NCBI RefSeq assembly: GCF_036711975.1
Contig: NC_091968.1
Location: 22,010,001-22,074,000 of the forward strand
Length of the DNA stretch: 64,000 nt
Reading direction: 5' to 3'
Origin: Onthophagus taurus
Lineage: Eukaryota > Arthropoda > Insecta > Coleoptera > Scarabaeidae
Both the position numbers and the translations under genes were made by a program. Position 1 is the stretch's first letter, and the number at the start of each line of letters is the position of its first letter. Below the pieces are notes generated by a model. The model was not told the origin of the DNA. It did not search any database and saw only the letters and a list, made by a program, of their open reading frames with translations. Of this stretch, positions 31,300 through 41,999 are shown piece after piece.

Positions 31300-31770
31300 T
31301 TGAATCCATGTTGCAAGTTCAGATAACAATATGTGAGAAAAGTATTTAAAATAACTTCTTTACTTGCTTTATTAATTTATTTTCAATTTATTTTAGTTTC
31401 GAGTTTAATAAGAACTCATCATCAGCCGAATGTCAAAATTTAAAAAATATACACTAATTTCAATAAAGCGCTTTATTGAAAACTGTCTATGTTATTATTA
31501 ATAGTAGAATTGCGTATCGAGTCTAAACCAACGAGATTTAAAATATTATAGAGATTTCAAAATGCAAAATGTCACGAGAACTTTAAAATTAAATTGACGT
31601 AAGTGTTTTAGAATTTAATATTTAATCTAAAAGATTTTTAACATTTTTAAGTATAGTAGTTGTTTTTTGTAATAGGAAATTCGAAAGTTCCTGAAGATGG
31701 TCTTATAAAAGGACCGAAACCGGTAGAATTTATAACATTACATCCATTTTAATAAAAGTACAGAAAGATA
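31300..31770. mobile_element. Penelope-like element end(s), non-coding relict
   Basis: atccatgttgcaagtt (31303), acttctttacttgctttatt and gtttcgagtttaat..aactcatcatcagccgaat track the 3' noncoding end of the Penelope element at 9107-9240. A second end-like phrase, cctgaagatggtc and ggaccgaaaccggt, lies at 31690-31725. Confidence 0.5.
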
Positions 31771-31787
31771 ATAGTTATTTATATTAC

Positions 31788-31905
31788 AAGTGGGCTAGAA
31801 ACATAATTACAGTACGTGTGCGGAGAATTGCACGACGAGGTCGTAGACCGAGTCGTGTAATCACCCGAGTACTGTAATTATGCTCTAGCCCACGTGTGAT
31901 ATACA
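31788..31905. repeat. Fold-back MITE
   Basis: gtgggctagaaacataattacagtac at the left (quoted arms gtgggctag, cataattacagtac) pairs with gtactgtaattatg and ctagcccac at the right, with central gacgaggtcgtagaccgagtc. It may be the inner part of a larger inverted structure including atttatctacgactgct (about 31908) and agcagtcgtagataaa (about 32201). Confidence 0.6.
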
Positions 31906-32229
31906 GCATTTTATCTACGACTGCTAAAAATTACTAAAAAATCAATTTCCTTAAAAAAGTCTATTTGACATTTATAAAAATATTTTGAATTGTCAGTTTC
32001 AACAACATGTTTACTCATCTGGAATAAGTGTTTTGAAATGTAAAAACATAACAATTAATGTTTATAATAAATAGTATTGTTTCTCTGTAAGTAGATAGCA
32101 CTTTTTCTTTTGTATTGTTGCTCAAACCAGTGCGGTAATGAACTTCATTACGTAACTCAAATCATCTCAAATGAGTGCGGTAATGATGACTTATCCAAGC
32201 AGTCGTAGATAAAAGTATTTTATTTGAAT

Positions 32230-32744
32230 CAAAAAAAAAAAAACAATAATTGTCAAAAATATTTCTGACAAACATTGCAAAGCCTACTAAGATTTTTTCA
32301 TTAAAAATTCATTCTGTATAATACAGATACACCCTGTATAATGAAACTAATTTGATTAGGTATTTATAAGATACATTTTTCGATAGTTTATCTATCTTAA
32401 ATTAATGAAATAGAATTAGCTTATATAACTAGTAGTACTACTTAGCTAATTTTTGACTAAAAATTCTAGATAATATGACAAAATTTTTGGTAGTTTTTCC
32501 ACATTAGTTTTCTCAGTGTAGAAATGAAACGAAAGTTTGGCAAACAACGCACATAGTCTCTTCCTTCTTGCTTCGGACATGGTGATTTTATCGTCTCGAA
32601 AGACTTGAGTAAAGAATAATAAATACAGCACGCACCTTTAAGAATTAAAGGGACTTATGTAAACTAGTTTATCCTATACGACAGAGTTTCTAATAAGCAA
32701 GTTAGAATAAATATGTGGCATTTTTATATAAACTCGAAATTTTT
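32230..32744. other. No gene recognised; 3' flank of trehalase-like gene
   Basis: AT-rich, with an acaccctgtata end-like word at 32330. From about 32683 the sequence is homologous to the 3' flank of the second trehalase-like gene (to 45832), ending at gacagagtttct. A 61-codon minus-strand frame at 32446-32631 has no recognisable domain. Confidence 0.5.
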
Positions 32745-34529
32745 TTAATCATAACTTCTAAAATAAATATTGAAACATCTTATTAATAACAATACAATTA
32801 TATTTTTTAAGTTACGATTAAAACGCTCCATTTTACACCCGGAAGTAGTATAAATATCAATAAAGTCCAACACAACTCCACTTGTCGAACCAAAACCGGC
32901 CGAACGTACATAATCACGGCCTCCACCGAATCGTCCAGGTATATCGGCGTGGTATCTATCATAAAGCATTCCGGTGGATTTAAACCCGATAAGACAAGCG
33001 TTCAAAAAATTATTAACAAAAGTGTGCATCAGCTCCAAAGCTTGTTTTTCGCCGGTATCCTTCAAACCATGCACTATAATGTATTGATGATGGGGATAAA
33101 CGAAAGGATAATCCCAATTGCTAAAACTTTCTCTAGACGCGGGTATTCCCCCAATGTAATTAACGATTTCTTTACGAATTAAGTACTCGCTAACTCGTTT
33201 ACCGATAAATTGCTGATTGTCATCGTCGTAAACTTTGGTCCAAAGCGGTACTAAGTTGCTACAGGCAAATATTCGCACTCGCCTTTTCGTTATTAAGTTG
33301 TAATCGTACCAAATTCCATCCTCCTCGTCCCATAACACAGAGTTAATCGCTTTTTTTAGTTCCTCGGCTCGTTTAGTCCACGCAGTTTTATTGTGTAATT
33401 GGCCGATTTTTGAGAACATTTGCGCCATGTCGGTGAAAGCGCCGTAAAGAATCCCGTTTAAATCGGCCGGGATTACTTTCGAAACTGAAATTATAGAAGT
33501 GTTTCTGATTTTTGCTTGTTTAGGGCTAACAAAAAACCGATTCGAGATCTCCCAACCGCTTTCAGCAGCACTTTTCAATTCATTGTAAAAGTTTTCTTTG
33601 CTTACATCATGTTCGTAAAGTGCAGCTAATTTTAAATCTGTATGATATTCTTCGGGTCTTGGTCCAGTACTGTTAACGTAATACTGGGCTAAGCTGTATG
33701 TTTTTTTATTGATGGTAACGATAGTGAAGCGTTTGTTGATCCAAAAGAATAATTCTTTTTCTAGTAAGGGTATGTTGGGTCTTAACCAGTCTAAATCGCC
33801 GGTTTTATCGAGATATTCCCTGGCTAGTTTCATTAAAAGGGGAGGGTTTGATCGATTTATGTAATAAATTCGACCTCCGGTTGGTATAAAACCGAATTTT
33901 TTTAATAAATAACAATGATTAGTTAAAATTCCTCGCACCGTTTTGTCCATATCGGATAATAAAAGCCCTCTCGCGGTCCAATACATATCCCAATAATGAT
34001 ACTCTTCAAATTTCCCACTTGGTATGATAAAACCGTTCGGGACGTAAATCAAAGTATGCGATTCGGGCGAATCCTTAGCTGTCTTTCTGATTTTTCGTCC
34101 TAATCGGGGCCAAGTTTCGATTATTTTCCGCGCCATAGTTCTTAATTCGACGTTTTTGATTTGAGAGATGATTTTCGGGGTGTCCTTGTAATCATCCGGG
34201 CGCCAAATTTCGAGTAATTGCAATTTGTGGAAATAACTTTCCAAGAAAGCTAGCATATCGTATTTTGATGGTTTCCCGTTGTGCTTTTTCATCAATTCGT
34301 TGAAACTTTTTAAGATCGAATCGACGGTTTCTCCCTCCATAATACTCATATCCAAGAATTCTTTTAATGTGTTATAGATATCGGCGTTTTGGATGGCCGA
34401 TAACACTTGGTCGTTACAAAAGATTCGGTGGGTGCAAGAACCGATTAGTGTCGTGTTCATTTCATCGTTGGATTTACCACAAGAAACGTTTATCATTAAA
34501 ATTTGAATTAATAAAATCAAAATTGCCAT
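32745..34529 (-). CDS. Trehalase-like protein A (GH37) with altered catalytic residues
   Basis: Trehalases split trehalose, the insect blood sugar, into two glucose. This single-exon 594-residue frame has a signal peptide (about 1-17), and the whole GH37 fold is recognisable: IPSGKFEEYHYWDMYW (169-184; signature 1 normally PGGRF.E.YYWD), GGRIYYINRSNPP (218-230), TGPRPEEYH (288-296), NWDYPFVYP (471-479; normally QWDYPN.WPP) and FGGGRDYVRSAGF (534-546; normally GGGGEY..Q.GFGWTNG). The catalytic acid Asp in ESGWD is Glu327 here, and the base Glu of GGGGEY is Asp539. The Arg of PGGRF is Lys173. Either activity or specificity has changed. No transmembrane tail is evident. It forms an inverted pair with the copy at 43968-45734. 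Confidence 0.92.
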   Translation of the reverse strand: MAILILLIQILMINVSCGKSNDEMNTTLIGSCTHRIFCNDQVLSAIQNADIYNTLKEFLDMSIMEGETVDSILKSFNELMKKHNGKPSKYDMLAFLESYFHKLQLLEIWRPDDYKDTPKIISQIKNVELRTMARKIIETWPRLGRKIRKTAKDSPESHTLIYVPNGFIIPSGKFEEYHYWDMYWTARGLLLSDMDKTVRGILTNHCYLLKKFGFIPTGGRIYYINRSNPPLLMKLAREYLDKTGDLDWLRPNIPLLEKELFFWINKRFTIVTINKKTYSLAQYYVNSTGPRPEEYHTDLKLAALYEHDVSKENFYNELKSAAESGWEISNRFFVSPKQAKIRNTSIISVSKVIPADLNGILYGAFTDMAQMFSKIGQLHNKTAWTKRAEELKKAINSVLWDEEDGIWYDYNLITKRRVRIFACSNLVPLWTKVYDDDNQQFIGKRVSEYLIRKEIVNYIGGIPASRESFSNWDYPFVYPHHQYIIVHGLKDTGEKQALELMHTFVNNFLNACLIGFKSTGMLYDRYHADIPGRFGGGRDYVRSAGFGSTSGVVLDFIDIYTTSGCKMERFNRNLKNIIVLLLIRCFNIYFRSYD

Positions 34530-34856
34530 TAATTCATACTTTTCGTGATATATTTATAATTGGGATATTTTTCTTTTGATGTCTTTCTTAATGACATTAT
34601 TTAGTAACGATGGTAATAGTGTCCGAAAATATTTAATGATGATTAGTATGATTATTGAAATCAAGGTAGAAATCTATATGGTTCCCATCTCCCTGTATGT
34701 ATTCGTTGATGCTATATTTAGTTCACCTTTCACCACCCGTGGCGCTAAAACACCGCGCGCGCTGTTTTACCGACTGGAAAGAACTGTCAATTTTAGTTAA
34801 ATTTGAACTTTCAATTTCTATTCCGTTTTTAATCATGATTTACGGTGTGTAATCTT
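34530..34856. promoter_or_regulatory. 5' flank of trehalase-like A
   Basis: The first about 105 bp (34530-34635) are shared with the 5' flank of copy B (43865-43967), including gacattatttagtaacgatg and gtgtccgaa. No TATA box could be singled out in the AT-rich flank. Beyond 34640 the two flanks diverge; 34735-34760 is locally GC-rich (accacccgtggcgctaaaac). Confidence 0.45.
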
Positions 34857-35016
34857 AAGCCGTGTGTCCACTACCAAGTTTTCTTGCGGAAGTTGCTTCC
34901 AGAAGTGAGTTCCAGAAGTTTTTGTCCTGTAAACACGACAAAAACATGCGTGTTTACACGACAAAAACTTCTGGAAGCAACTTCCGCAAGAAAACTTGGT
35001 AGTGGACACACGGCTT
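34857..35016. repeat. Near-perfect fold-back element
   Basis: aagccgtgtgtccactacca and ttcttgcggaagttgcttcc at the left are repeated as exact complements at the right (ggaagcaacttccgcaagaa, tggtagtggacacacggctt). Inner arms share gtgtttac and cgacaaaaac. The left arm has a 13-bp extra ccagaag repeat. No target duplication is obvious. Confidence 0.8.
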
Positions 35017-35611
35017 TACTACTATAAAAATGTAGACCCAGGTTTTAGTACCCTCACAATCCACTGGATGACGTTGTAGACTGAATTTGTAGCAATCTGC
35101 ATTATCTACACAAACAAAGCGCCTGTAACCATAGAAATGGTCAAACTTAAAGGTGAAAGCAAACGTCACATTTTTGTTTTGTCGTTTGGTGTGATAACTG
35201 GTGATAACCCCGTTGTATAAGCAAATATTCTTCCTTACTTTCCTTTGGCTTTGTGTTTTATATCCTTTAGTTAAGTGTTTAAATAAGCTAGGGCCACTTT
35301 TACCACCTCTTCATAACTTTATCCGATAGATAAATTGGCGCTCTTAGCCAATGAGAGCAATATATATTATATTTAAAATTATGAATTTTGTCTTGGAAAA
35401 ACTTTAAATACATATTTTTTTGCATTTATTTGTAAAATGTACTTGACCTCTTCAAAATAAAGTATTGGTATAAACCGGCATAGAAATACATATATTTAAA
35501 TTTCGTGCTTTAACCTAATTAGTTCCCTCACAATCCCCTTGGGAGCGCTGAATGTACCAAAAAATAGTGGGGAGATGACCTTCTATATACATAATATATA
35601 TAAATTTTTCT
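35017..35611. other. No gene recognised
   Basis: AT-rich; two related phrases (ccctcacaatccactggatg near 35050 and ccctcacaatccccttggga near 35524) suggest an old duplication. No supported reading frame. Confidence 0.4.
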
Positions 35612-35695
35612 ATGGTATTTACGTGTAGTGTGCCTAACTGCCCATGCATCAACAAAGGTGGATGTGCAATGCATAATTATCCCAAAGATCCAGAG
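35612..35695 (+). CDS. Candidate first exon of a THAP-domain protein
   Basis: From ATG 35612, 28 codons read MVFTCSVPNC, then GGCAMHNYPKDPE, followed directly by donor gtatgt at 35696. This fits the start of a THAP zinc finger (C..C, then a conserved His and FP.DP), which binds DNA in host factors and in P-type transposases. The C2CH set would be completed in a following exon that I could not find. It may be a genuine gene exon or the 5' end of a P-like element. Orientation is plus. Confidence 0.45.
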
Positions 35696-35699
35696 GTAT

Positions 35700-36670
35700 G
35701 TATCAATTTATATACATTTAATATTTTATAAAGGCCTTTTTCACTTATTCAAAACGTGGTTATCCCAGAGGCGGCGCTACCGGGGGGTGCAAGGGGTACA
35801 CTGAAGGGGGCGCCGCACAGTGGTCTAAATTCGAAAAAACTCGAACAAAAATATTTTAACGCAGTTTGGGTTGAGAAAATTTTTTGGTATATGGCTATAG
35901 GACTATATGCTAAAGACCTTGTGAATTTTTGGATCAAATATGGCAACCGGAAGTAGTAATTTACTTGAGGTCACATTCTACTTTTTTCATATAATTTAGG
36001 TCCTTAGAATTGGATAAATACAAAATTTTATGCAACGCTATTAAATTGTGAAGGATAGCTTAATACAAAATTGTTTAAACTAAATTGGTTATATAGTTTA
36101 CTTCGATGTAAGGTTTCTATAAATAAATCTTTAACTACAGCGTGTCTCACGTAACTGGTTCGTTAGAACTTTTTCAGGTTCCACTATTCGTACAATTTTG
36201 AAATTTTGGTAGCATGGGTTGTTCATTCGGAACTTTCAATCTAAAATATTTTCAAGATGGCTGCCACTTCCGGTCTACCGGAAGTAGACCATAACTTCGT
36301 TATTTTAAATAAAATGCTATAGTTTTTATTACGCCATTTAATTGTACGTAAAAAAATAGATTAACTTTGATAAAAGTTATTGGTACCTAGCGCTTTTCGT
36401 TTTCGAGTTATTTTGGTTCTAAACTTTTTTTGGTAAATTTCACCATGCTGTTTAAAACGAGCGATTATTTTTCAGATGCTGTCAAATAAACTGTCATTTG
36501 TTGTATCGGAGTATCTTATACAGAGTGGTCAAAAATTGAATTATTGTTTCTCCATTTTCAATGGCGAGAAAGTAGAAAATTTTAAATGGAACGCACTATG
36601 CTTTTTTAGCCTATTAGGAAAGGGAATTTAATTCTCTATAAATTATCTACGTTGCTTAATAATATGTGTT
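35700..36670. other. No gene recognised
   Basis: Contains a GC-rich patch (35765-35825, ggcggcgctaccggggggtg) and phrases such as acttccggtctaccggaagt (36277, a 9-bp-arm palindrome). AT-rich otherwise. No second THAP exon was recognised. Confidence 0.4.
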
Positions 36671-36679
36671 TCTTTTTGT

Positions 36680-37250
36680 TCTGTTTCAGACCATTCTTCG
36701 TCATCTTCATCTTCGTTGCATCCTGCCTCATATAGCTCTTGTTCTGATTCTTGTTCTTCGTCATATTCATCTTCTTCTTAGCGATCTTTTTCTTCTTCCT
36801 GGTCTTCTACATTGTCTATTATAAGTAATCTTTTAGCCTCCATACTCATCTTTTTATGTTTTCTAGAAATGTGCTGTTGAAAATTACTTATAAATGGATC
36901 TGAGCTGAGTAGCAGTCTTTTAAATAGATCTTCATTCGTATCCAGTCTACTACATTTCCTTGTGTGGCTCTCTCTAAATTTTCAGATTTTTTTGTTATTA
37001 GCTTCTTGCGCCTCTTCCGACAACTCTTCAATAGGTAGTAGAGGTTCTTTAATGACTGCAGATCCATGTATCAAAATTTTATGAACGCTGGTTGGCATAT
37101 AGTACCAACCATAAAATGGACGTACTTTTCGGCAGTTTTGAAACAGTATTTATCAAATTCATTGCAATTAATATTGTACCCACTGTTGAATGAAATCTCT
37201 GATGATAATTTAGTAAAAGTACGTATGAACCAGTCACCTTCCAAGTTCTA
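36680..37250 (-). pseudogene. Degenerate repeat-derived insect protein, function unknown
   Basis: On the minus strand, frames read FDKYCFKTAEKYVHFM, MPTSVHKILIHGS, LLPIEELSEEAQEANNKKI, then after a stop FRESHTRKCSRLDTNEDLF and LLLSSDPFIS, and end in a long Glu/Asp-rich tail. I recognise this pattern (VHK.LIHG...LSEEAQEA.N...FR..H.RK.SR) as a multicopy protein family of insect genomes that is probably transposon-encoded, but cannot name a function. At least two stops and shifts. Confidence 0.45.
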
Positions 37251-37339
37251 ATTTTTAATCTATATGAAATGTGAAGCAGACACACAAAAAACCCAATGTA
37301 TGCATGGAGAACAGAGAAATCAAACCTTCTAGCTCTACC

Positions 37340-37510
37340 GTTCATCAACTAACACTAGAAACTTTCGGGTTTTGCCGTGCGTCTTTTAAGAAAAGGTTTG
37401 ACGTTTCGGATGTCATGTTGCAACCTTCTTCAGAAACACTTCGAAGCAGTTTAGTTAGTTAAGAGTTAGTAGCAGTTTTAGTTCTAATTTTAGTTCAATT
37501 AACTCTGGCC
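37340..37510. repeat. Relict with retroelement-end-like words
   Basis: actaacactagaaactttcg and gacgtttcggatgtcatgtt..cttcttcagaaac resemble Penelope-like terminal sequences and the fold-back at 20774-20990. Limits are uncertain. Confidence 0.35.
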
Positions 37511-38265
37511 GTGAAAACCTTCGTACTTATAAAAAAGTAGATATTTCAAGTGTTCCAGTTTTTTGCCGCACTGTATCTAACAACCACTTTCGGTTGTTAG
37601 ATATGCCTGAAACTTTAAGTCTGGTATTCTATTATTGTTATGCACCAAATATACGAGATTTATCTTTTAAGAAAAAGAATATAAGCATTTTATATGAAAA
37701 CAGTCAAATAACACACTCAGGCACTGATCATCTTTGATCGCTAATATCTTGGTAAGGAGCAAGTTAAAGCAAGATGTGGTTATCATGTTATATAGAGCAC
37801 ATATCAAAGAATAAGAATATTCTAGCGACAAAAGTTCTTCTTGCGTCTTCTGCGAGATATATATGTTAAAACATTTGGTTGTAACTTCAAGTAGGTCGTT
37901 ACGTATTTCTGCAAAAATATTTTAAAAATTAGAAAAGTGCCAAATGAAGACCTTTCTATACTGTTCAAGATAGCAACAACGCATTGTCTTGGAAAAGTGG
38001 AACACAATATATTTTCTTCATCTAAAGTTGTAGTATTTTATGATATTTAATACACAAGAATTGTAGTACTGTTTCATTGCGTACAGTTGGCACTAGAAAG
38101 TACATAAGACTTTATTCCTTTCACCTCTCAGTCTATTAGGACCTAAAGCACATGTAACATGTAAAAAAAAAACGAAAAAAAAATTTCGAAAATTTGATTT
38201 TCACATTTTACCGCTTGTGGACCACTGTGCGCTGGCGCCTTTTTAATGTTTTCTCCATCTTTCTT
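37511..38265. other. No gene recognised
   Basis: AT-rich sequence with a short inverted word pair (tctaacaacc / ggttgttaga, 37569-37597). No supported reading frame. Confidence 0.45.
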
Positions 38266-38269
38266 TTGC

Positions 38270-39370
38270 GGTATTTAGACCTGTCAGCAGTAGCTAGTCT
38301 TCAGAAAGCAGTATTTAGTCTCCACAAAGCAATTTTAGTCTTCAGAAAGTAGCATTTAGTGTTCCAGACGCTGTATTTAGTCCTGTCGGCAGTATCTAGT
38401 CTTCAGAAAGCAGTATTTAGTCTTCTAGAAGCAGTATCTAGTCTTCTGCCAACGTTATGTATGTTTTCTCCAACAATATCTTGTATTTCTTTTGCAGTAT
38501 TTAGACCTGTTAGCAGTATCTAGTCTTCAGAAAGCAGTATTTAGTCTCCACAAAGCAATTTTAGTCTTCAGAAAGTAGCATTTAGTGTTCCAGACGCTGT
38601 ATTTAGTCCTGTCGGCAGTATCTAGTCTTCAGAAAGCAGTATTTAGTCTTCTAGAAGCAGTATCTAGTCTTCTGCCAACGTTATGTATGTTTTCTCCAAC
38701 AATATCTTGTATTTCTTTTGCAGTATTTAGACCTGTTAGCAGTATCTAGTCTTCAGAAAGCAGTATTTAGTTTCCACAAAGCAATTTTAGTCTTTAGAAA
38801 GCAGTATTTAGTGTTCCAGACGCTGTATTTAGACCTGTCGGCAGTATCTAGTCTTCAGAAAGCAGTATTTAGTCTTCTAGAAGCAGTATCTAGTCTTCTG
38901 CCAAAGTTATGTATGTTTTCTCCAAAATATTTTATATTTCTTTTGCAGTATTTAGACCTGTTAGCAGTATCTAGTCTTCAGAAAGCAGTATTTAGTCTCT
39001 ACAAAGCAATTTTAGTCTTTAGAACGCAGTATTTAGTTTTCCAGACGCTGTATTTAGAGCTGTCGGAAGTATCAAGTCTTCAGAAAGCAGTATTTAGTCT
39101 TCTAGAAGCAGTATCTAGTCTTCTGCCAACGTTATGTATGTTTTCTCCAACAATATCTTATCTTTCTTTCGCAGTACTTAGACCTGTCAGCAGTATCTAG
39201 TCTTCAGAAAGCAGTATTTAGTCTCCACAAAGCAATTTTAGTCTTTAGAAAGCAGTATTCCAGATGCTGTATTTAGACCTGTCGGCAGTATCTAGTCTTC
39301 AGAAAGCAGTATTTAACCTTCCAGAGCAGTATCTAGTCTTCAGAAAGCAGTATTTAGTTTTTTAGAAGCA
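38270..39370. repeat. Satellite with about 226-bp higher-order units
   Basis: Short units (gcagtatttagtcttcagaa, gcagtatctagtcttctgcc, variants of about 20-22 bp) are organised into a higher-order repeat that restarts with cagtatttagacctgt at about 38268, 38493, 38721, 38946 and 39171. Each carries a unique marker atgtatgttttctccaacaa. In reverse complement the short unit (ctgaagactaaatactgc) is the same as that of the 5290-7106 array. The 160-codon frame at 38718-39200 is just the repeat read through and is not a gene. Confidence 0.9.
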
Positions 39371-39374
39371 GTAG

Positions 39375-40555
39375 ATCTTTTTTGGAGCCTCTTATTATCT
39401 ATACGGATCTTGTACCTCATTTCTGCAGCTGTTACTTTGCTTTTGTGCTTATCCTGCATTGGCAAAGTTTACGTATTGGTGATTTCCTGTTCTGTGCAAT
39501 AACAAGACGCATTCTTTTATTGAACACATAAGTATTGCCATGAAAAATCATGTTTGGCATATAATCAATTTTTTGTTTTCTCTGAACAGTAATTTCAGAC
39601 ATCATGTGGACTTTGAACAAAGTAATTCCTGTTTTTTGTTGAAGTCTAGTTTGTAACTATTGCAATTTCAGACTTTTTCTTGCAAATTAATCTTCTGACC
39701 AGAGTATTCCCTTAAGATTGGGTTTTCACCAGTATAATTCTTAAATTTTTGCTGAAGTATGGATTATTCCAGTCTTTTTTAAGTTTATTTATATTTCTTT
39801 AATTATAACAAATTTATTAATTTGAAGGTAATAAGTTTTAGTTTATAATTTTATGCATAAACCTTAAATTCTTTTATTTTATGTATTTACATTCATATAA
39901 TACATTTTTATATACTTCTTTGTTTCTTTTTCTTTTAATTTCATTTTGATACCATGAAAACGTTCATTACACTTATATCATGTGTTTATAAACAACGATA
40001 ATGTATCTCTCAGAGTTAAACTGTATTAACTCCACCTTTTGGCTAAAATGGTATTATACTATTTTCTTACTAAAATAGGAAAGGAAGAAAATGACAAATA
40101 CAATTTTAGTAAAAAAGTGAAGTTAATGTAGTTTACCTGGGATACAGCAAATGTACAATTTAAACTAATATTAGAGAGAAAAAAACTCGTCGGAATGGGC
40201 CATCTATATAAGTATAATATGTATCTTTCATCTATGATGGTTCCGGATCATTGTCAAGAAGACGCCATAATTGTAGAAAATAGCGCTTTTTACGACCCGA
40301 ATATGAAAATAATTAAACATGGAAACTCTTTGTCAGTCATTTTAGAAAAGCCAGAACGAGAGAAACAATGATGAATGACGAAGAATACGATAGCAAAACT
40401 GACAATCCTGCTACGATTCAGAAGAATACAAGATGTACATTTTTTACAATATTCTCACATTCCTTACCCCACCAAGGGCATGGATTCGAGATCTGTCTTT
40501 TGTTTGTTTTCTTTCCACAAGACTGGTGAGCCACACCTTGCATTGTCGTCAACAA
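39375..40555. other. No gene recognised
   Basis: AT-rich sequence with imperfect inverted words around 40020-40135 (ttaactccac..ttactaaaat / attttagt..aagttaatgtagtt). No supported coding region. Confidence 0.45.
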
Positions 40556-40559
40556 GTTT

Positions 40560-41535
40560 TCATATGTACCATTGCTATTAACGTTACTCATTTGCAGAAT
40601 ATCTTCGTATTTTGTCCATCTGATCCCCCTTAATGCTACCTATGGTCCTTTCGCTATCGTCCTGTTGTTTTGGGCTAAATGTTTTAACCTCAGTTCCAAA
40701 CAGACCGGGAAATAATCGCTTGCGAGAGTATCCCATTCTTCGAAACAGCTCTTGCAGTTAGTGTTTCGGATACCAAAACTAGATCTATTATACTTTTCGT
40801 TTGTTCATTATATGAGAAAAGAGTAACTCTTCCATCGTTTGTCACAGTGAGACGCCTTTCACGGGCTATAAGTCGCAGTGATTTGTAGGCTGATATAGCA
40901 CTTATAGAGTCTTTAAACACCAGTATCTATTTTGAAAACAGAGTATAATTATTAGGGCACGGAACTTTTGTAACAAAACAATACGATTTCCCCCTCCATT
41001 TGTTGTGGCCACTCAGTGACGTCTCTAGAAAACAAGCCCAGAAAACTAACCACTGAGAAGAAGTGGAGGGGGGAAATCGTATCGTTTTGTTATAAAAGTT
41101 CCGTTCCCTAGTGATTATAAATTGGTGTAGTAAAGACAGTATTATTGCTCAACCAAGTTTCGCTGATTATGATAACATCCTGTGGGTTATCCTTTAAGTA
41201 ACCATAAAGGCTAGCTTTGTTCCTTACTAAGCTTCTAGAGTTCCAGGTCATTACTTTCAATATGTTATCATTCATTGCTACGGATTCTAAACCAATCAGT
41301 TGATGAGTAAGTATGTTCATTTGTGATACGGGAGGTTTTATTATTAGCTTGGGTATTAGATTTTGTTAGTTCTGTAGAACTGTTTGAATTTGTGGGCGTT
41401 AATAGAGTTCTATTTCCCTTCTCATCGTAAAAAAAACCCGATTTCAAGAAATCACGTGTTTCTGTTAAGAAATTATTACTAAATGTTACATCTGGTTTCC
41501 GCGGGACAGAAATATCGATGTTTTTGGAGCACAAA
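40560..41535 (-). pseudogene. LINE endonuclease with satellite piece and MITE inserted
   Basis: From the right, 41320-41108 reads VMTWNSRSLVRNKASLYGYL and DVIIISETWL, the N-terminal endonuclease blocks. After the interruption, 40920-40600 reads KSIIDLVLVSETL and ASDYFPVCLELR, its C-terminal blocks (the SDH-like motif is SDY). Upstream 41534-41330 is a low-complexity gag-like frame. A satellite-derived piece (40905-40950 and 41112-41130) plus a MITE lie in the middle. Confidence 0.65.
40953..41111. mobile_element. 160-bp MITE
   Basis: Ends tagggcacggaacttttgta and taccaaaac-type inner arm mirror ttataaaagttccgttccct at the right. Inner arms gatttccccctcca and tggaggggggaaatc also pair. The flanks are attat/tgatt, so a TA or TTA target is possible. 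The element is non-coding. Confidence 0.7.
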
Positions 41536-41539
41536 ATAC

Positions 41540-41995
41540 AGGAACTACAACTCGCTTGCTACACACGAATTGTGAGGTTATGTTAAGTTAAGTTATTCTT
41601 CTACTGGTACGGTTTTGGAGTTCGAACTTCCGTTCCACTTCCCATTACACGATATCTTCCTTCTTCAGCTCTATCGAACTGTCCCGTGGTTTAGACAATT
41701 TATGAATATATGAAACACACAATAACAAATGGTTATATATACAGGACAACAGTTTAAAATAGATTGATGAGAGGATGATTCTTCTGCTTCTGCTGATTCT
41801 CTGACCAGATTTGGAAAGTGATTATAAGTATAAGAGTTGCTTAAGGCCTAGGTTCTAGATCTAATATCACAGTCAGTTTTATATTTCTAAGTATCTAATT
41901 ATCCTATTTATTGTTTTCTTGCACTTGTTCAGTCTTTCTCAATATTGCATTTTTCTTGCTTTGGGTATTATTATTACAGTCTTATTCCTGAGGAA
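41540..41995. other. No gene recognised
   Basis: AT-rich flank between two degenerate LINEs, without recognisable features. Confidence 0.4.
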
Positions 41996-41999
41996 ATGA

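Noticed and set aside
32446-32631. Small minus-strand frame downstream of trehalase-like A as an extra exon
   Set aside because: No splice sites or family similarity, and it is absent from the equivalent place of copy B.
38718-39200. 160-codon frame with repeated QYLDLLAVSSLQKAV-like segments
   Set aside because: It is the satellite read through; the repeat has a period divisible into the frame by chance.
38270-39370. Regularly spaced short repeats resembling a CRISPR array
   Set aside because: Spacers are themselves repeats, the period is higher-order, and the context is a eukaryotic chromosome.
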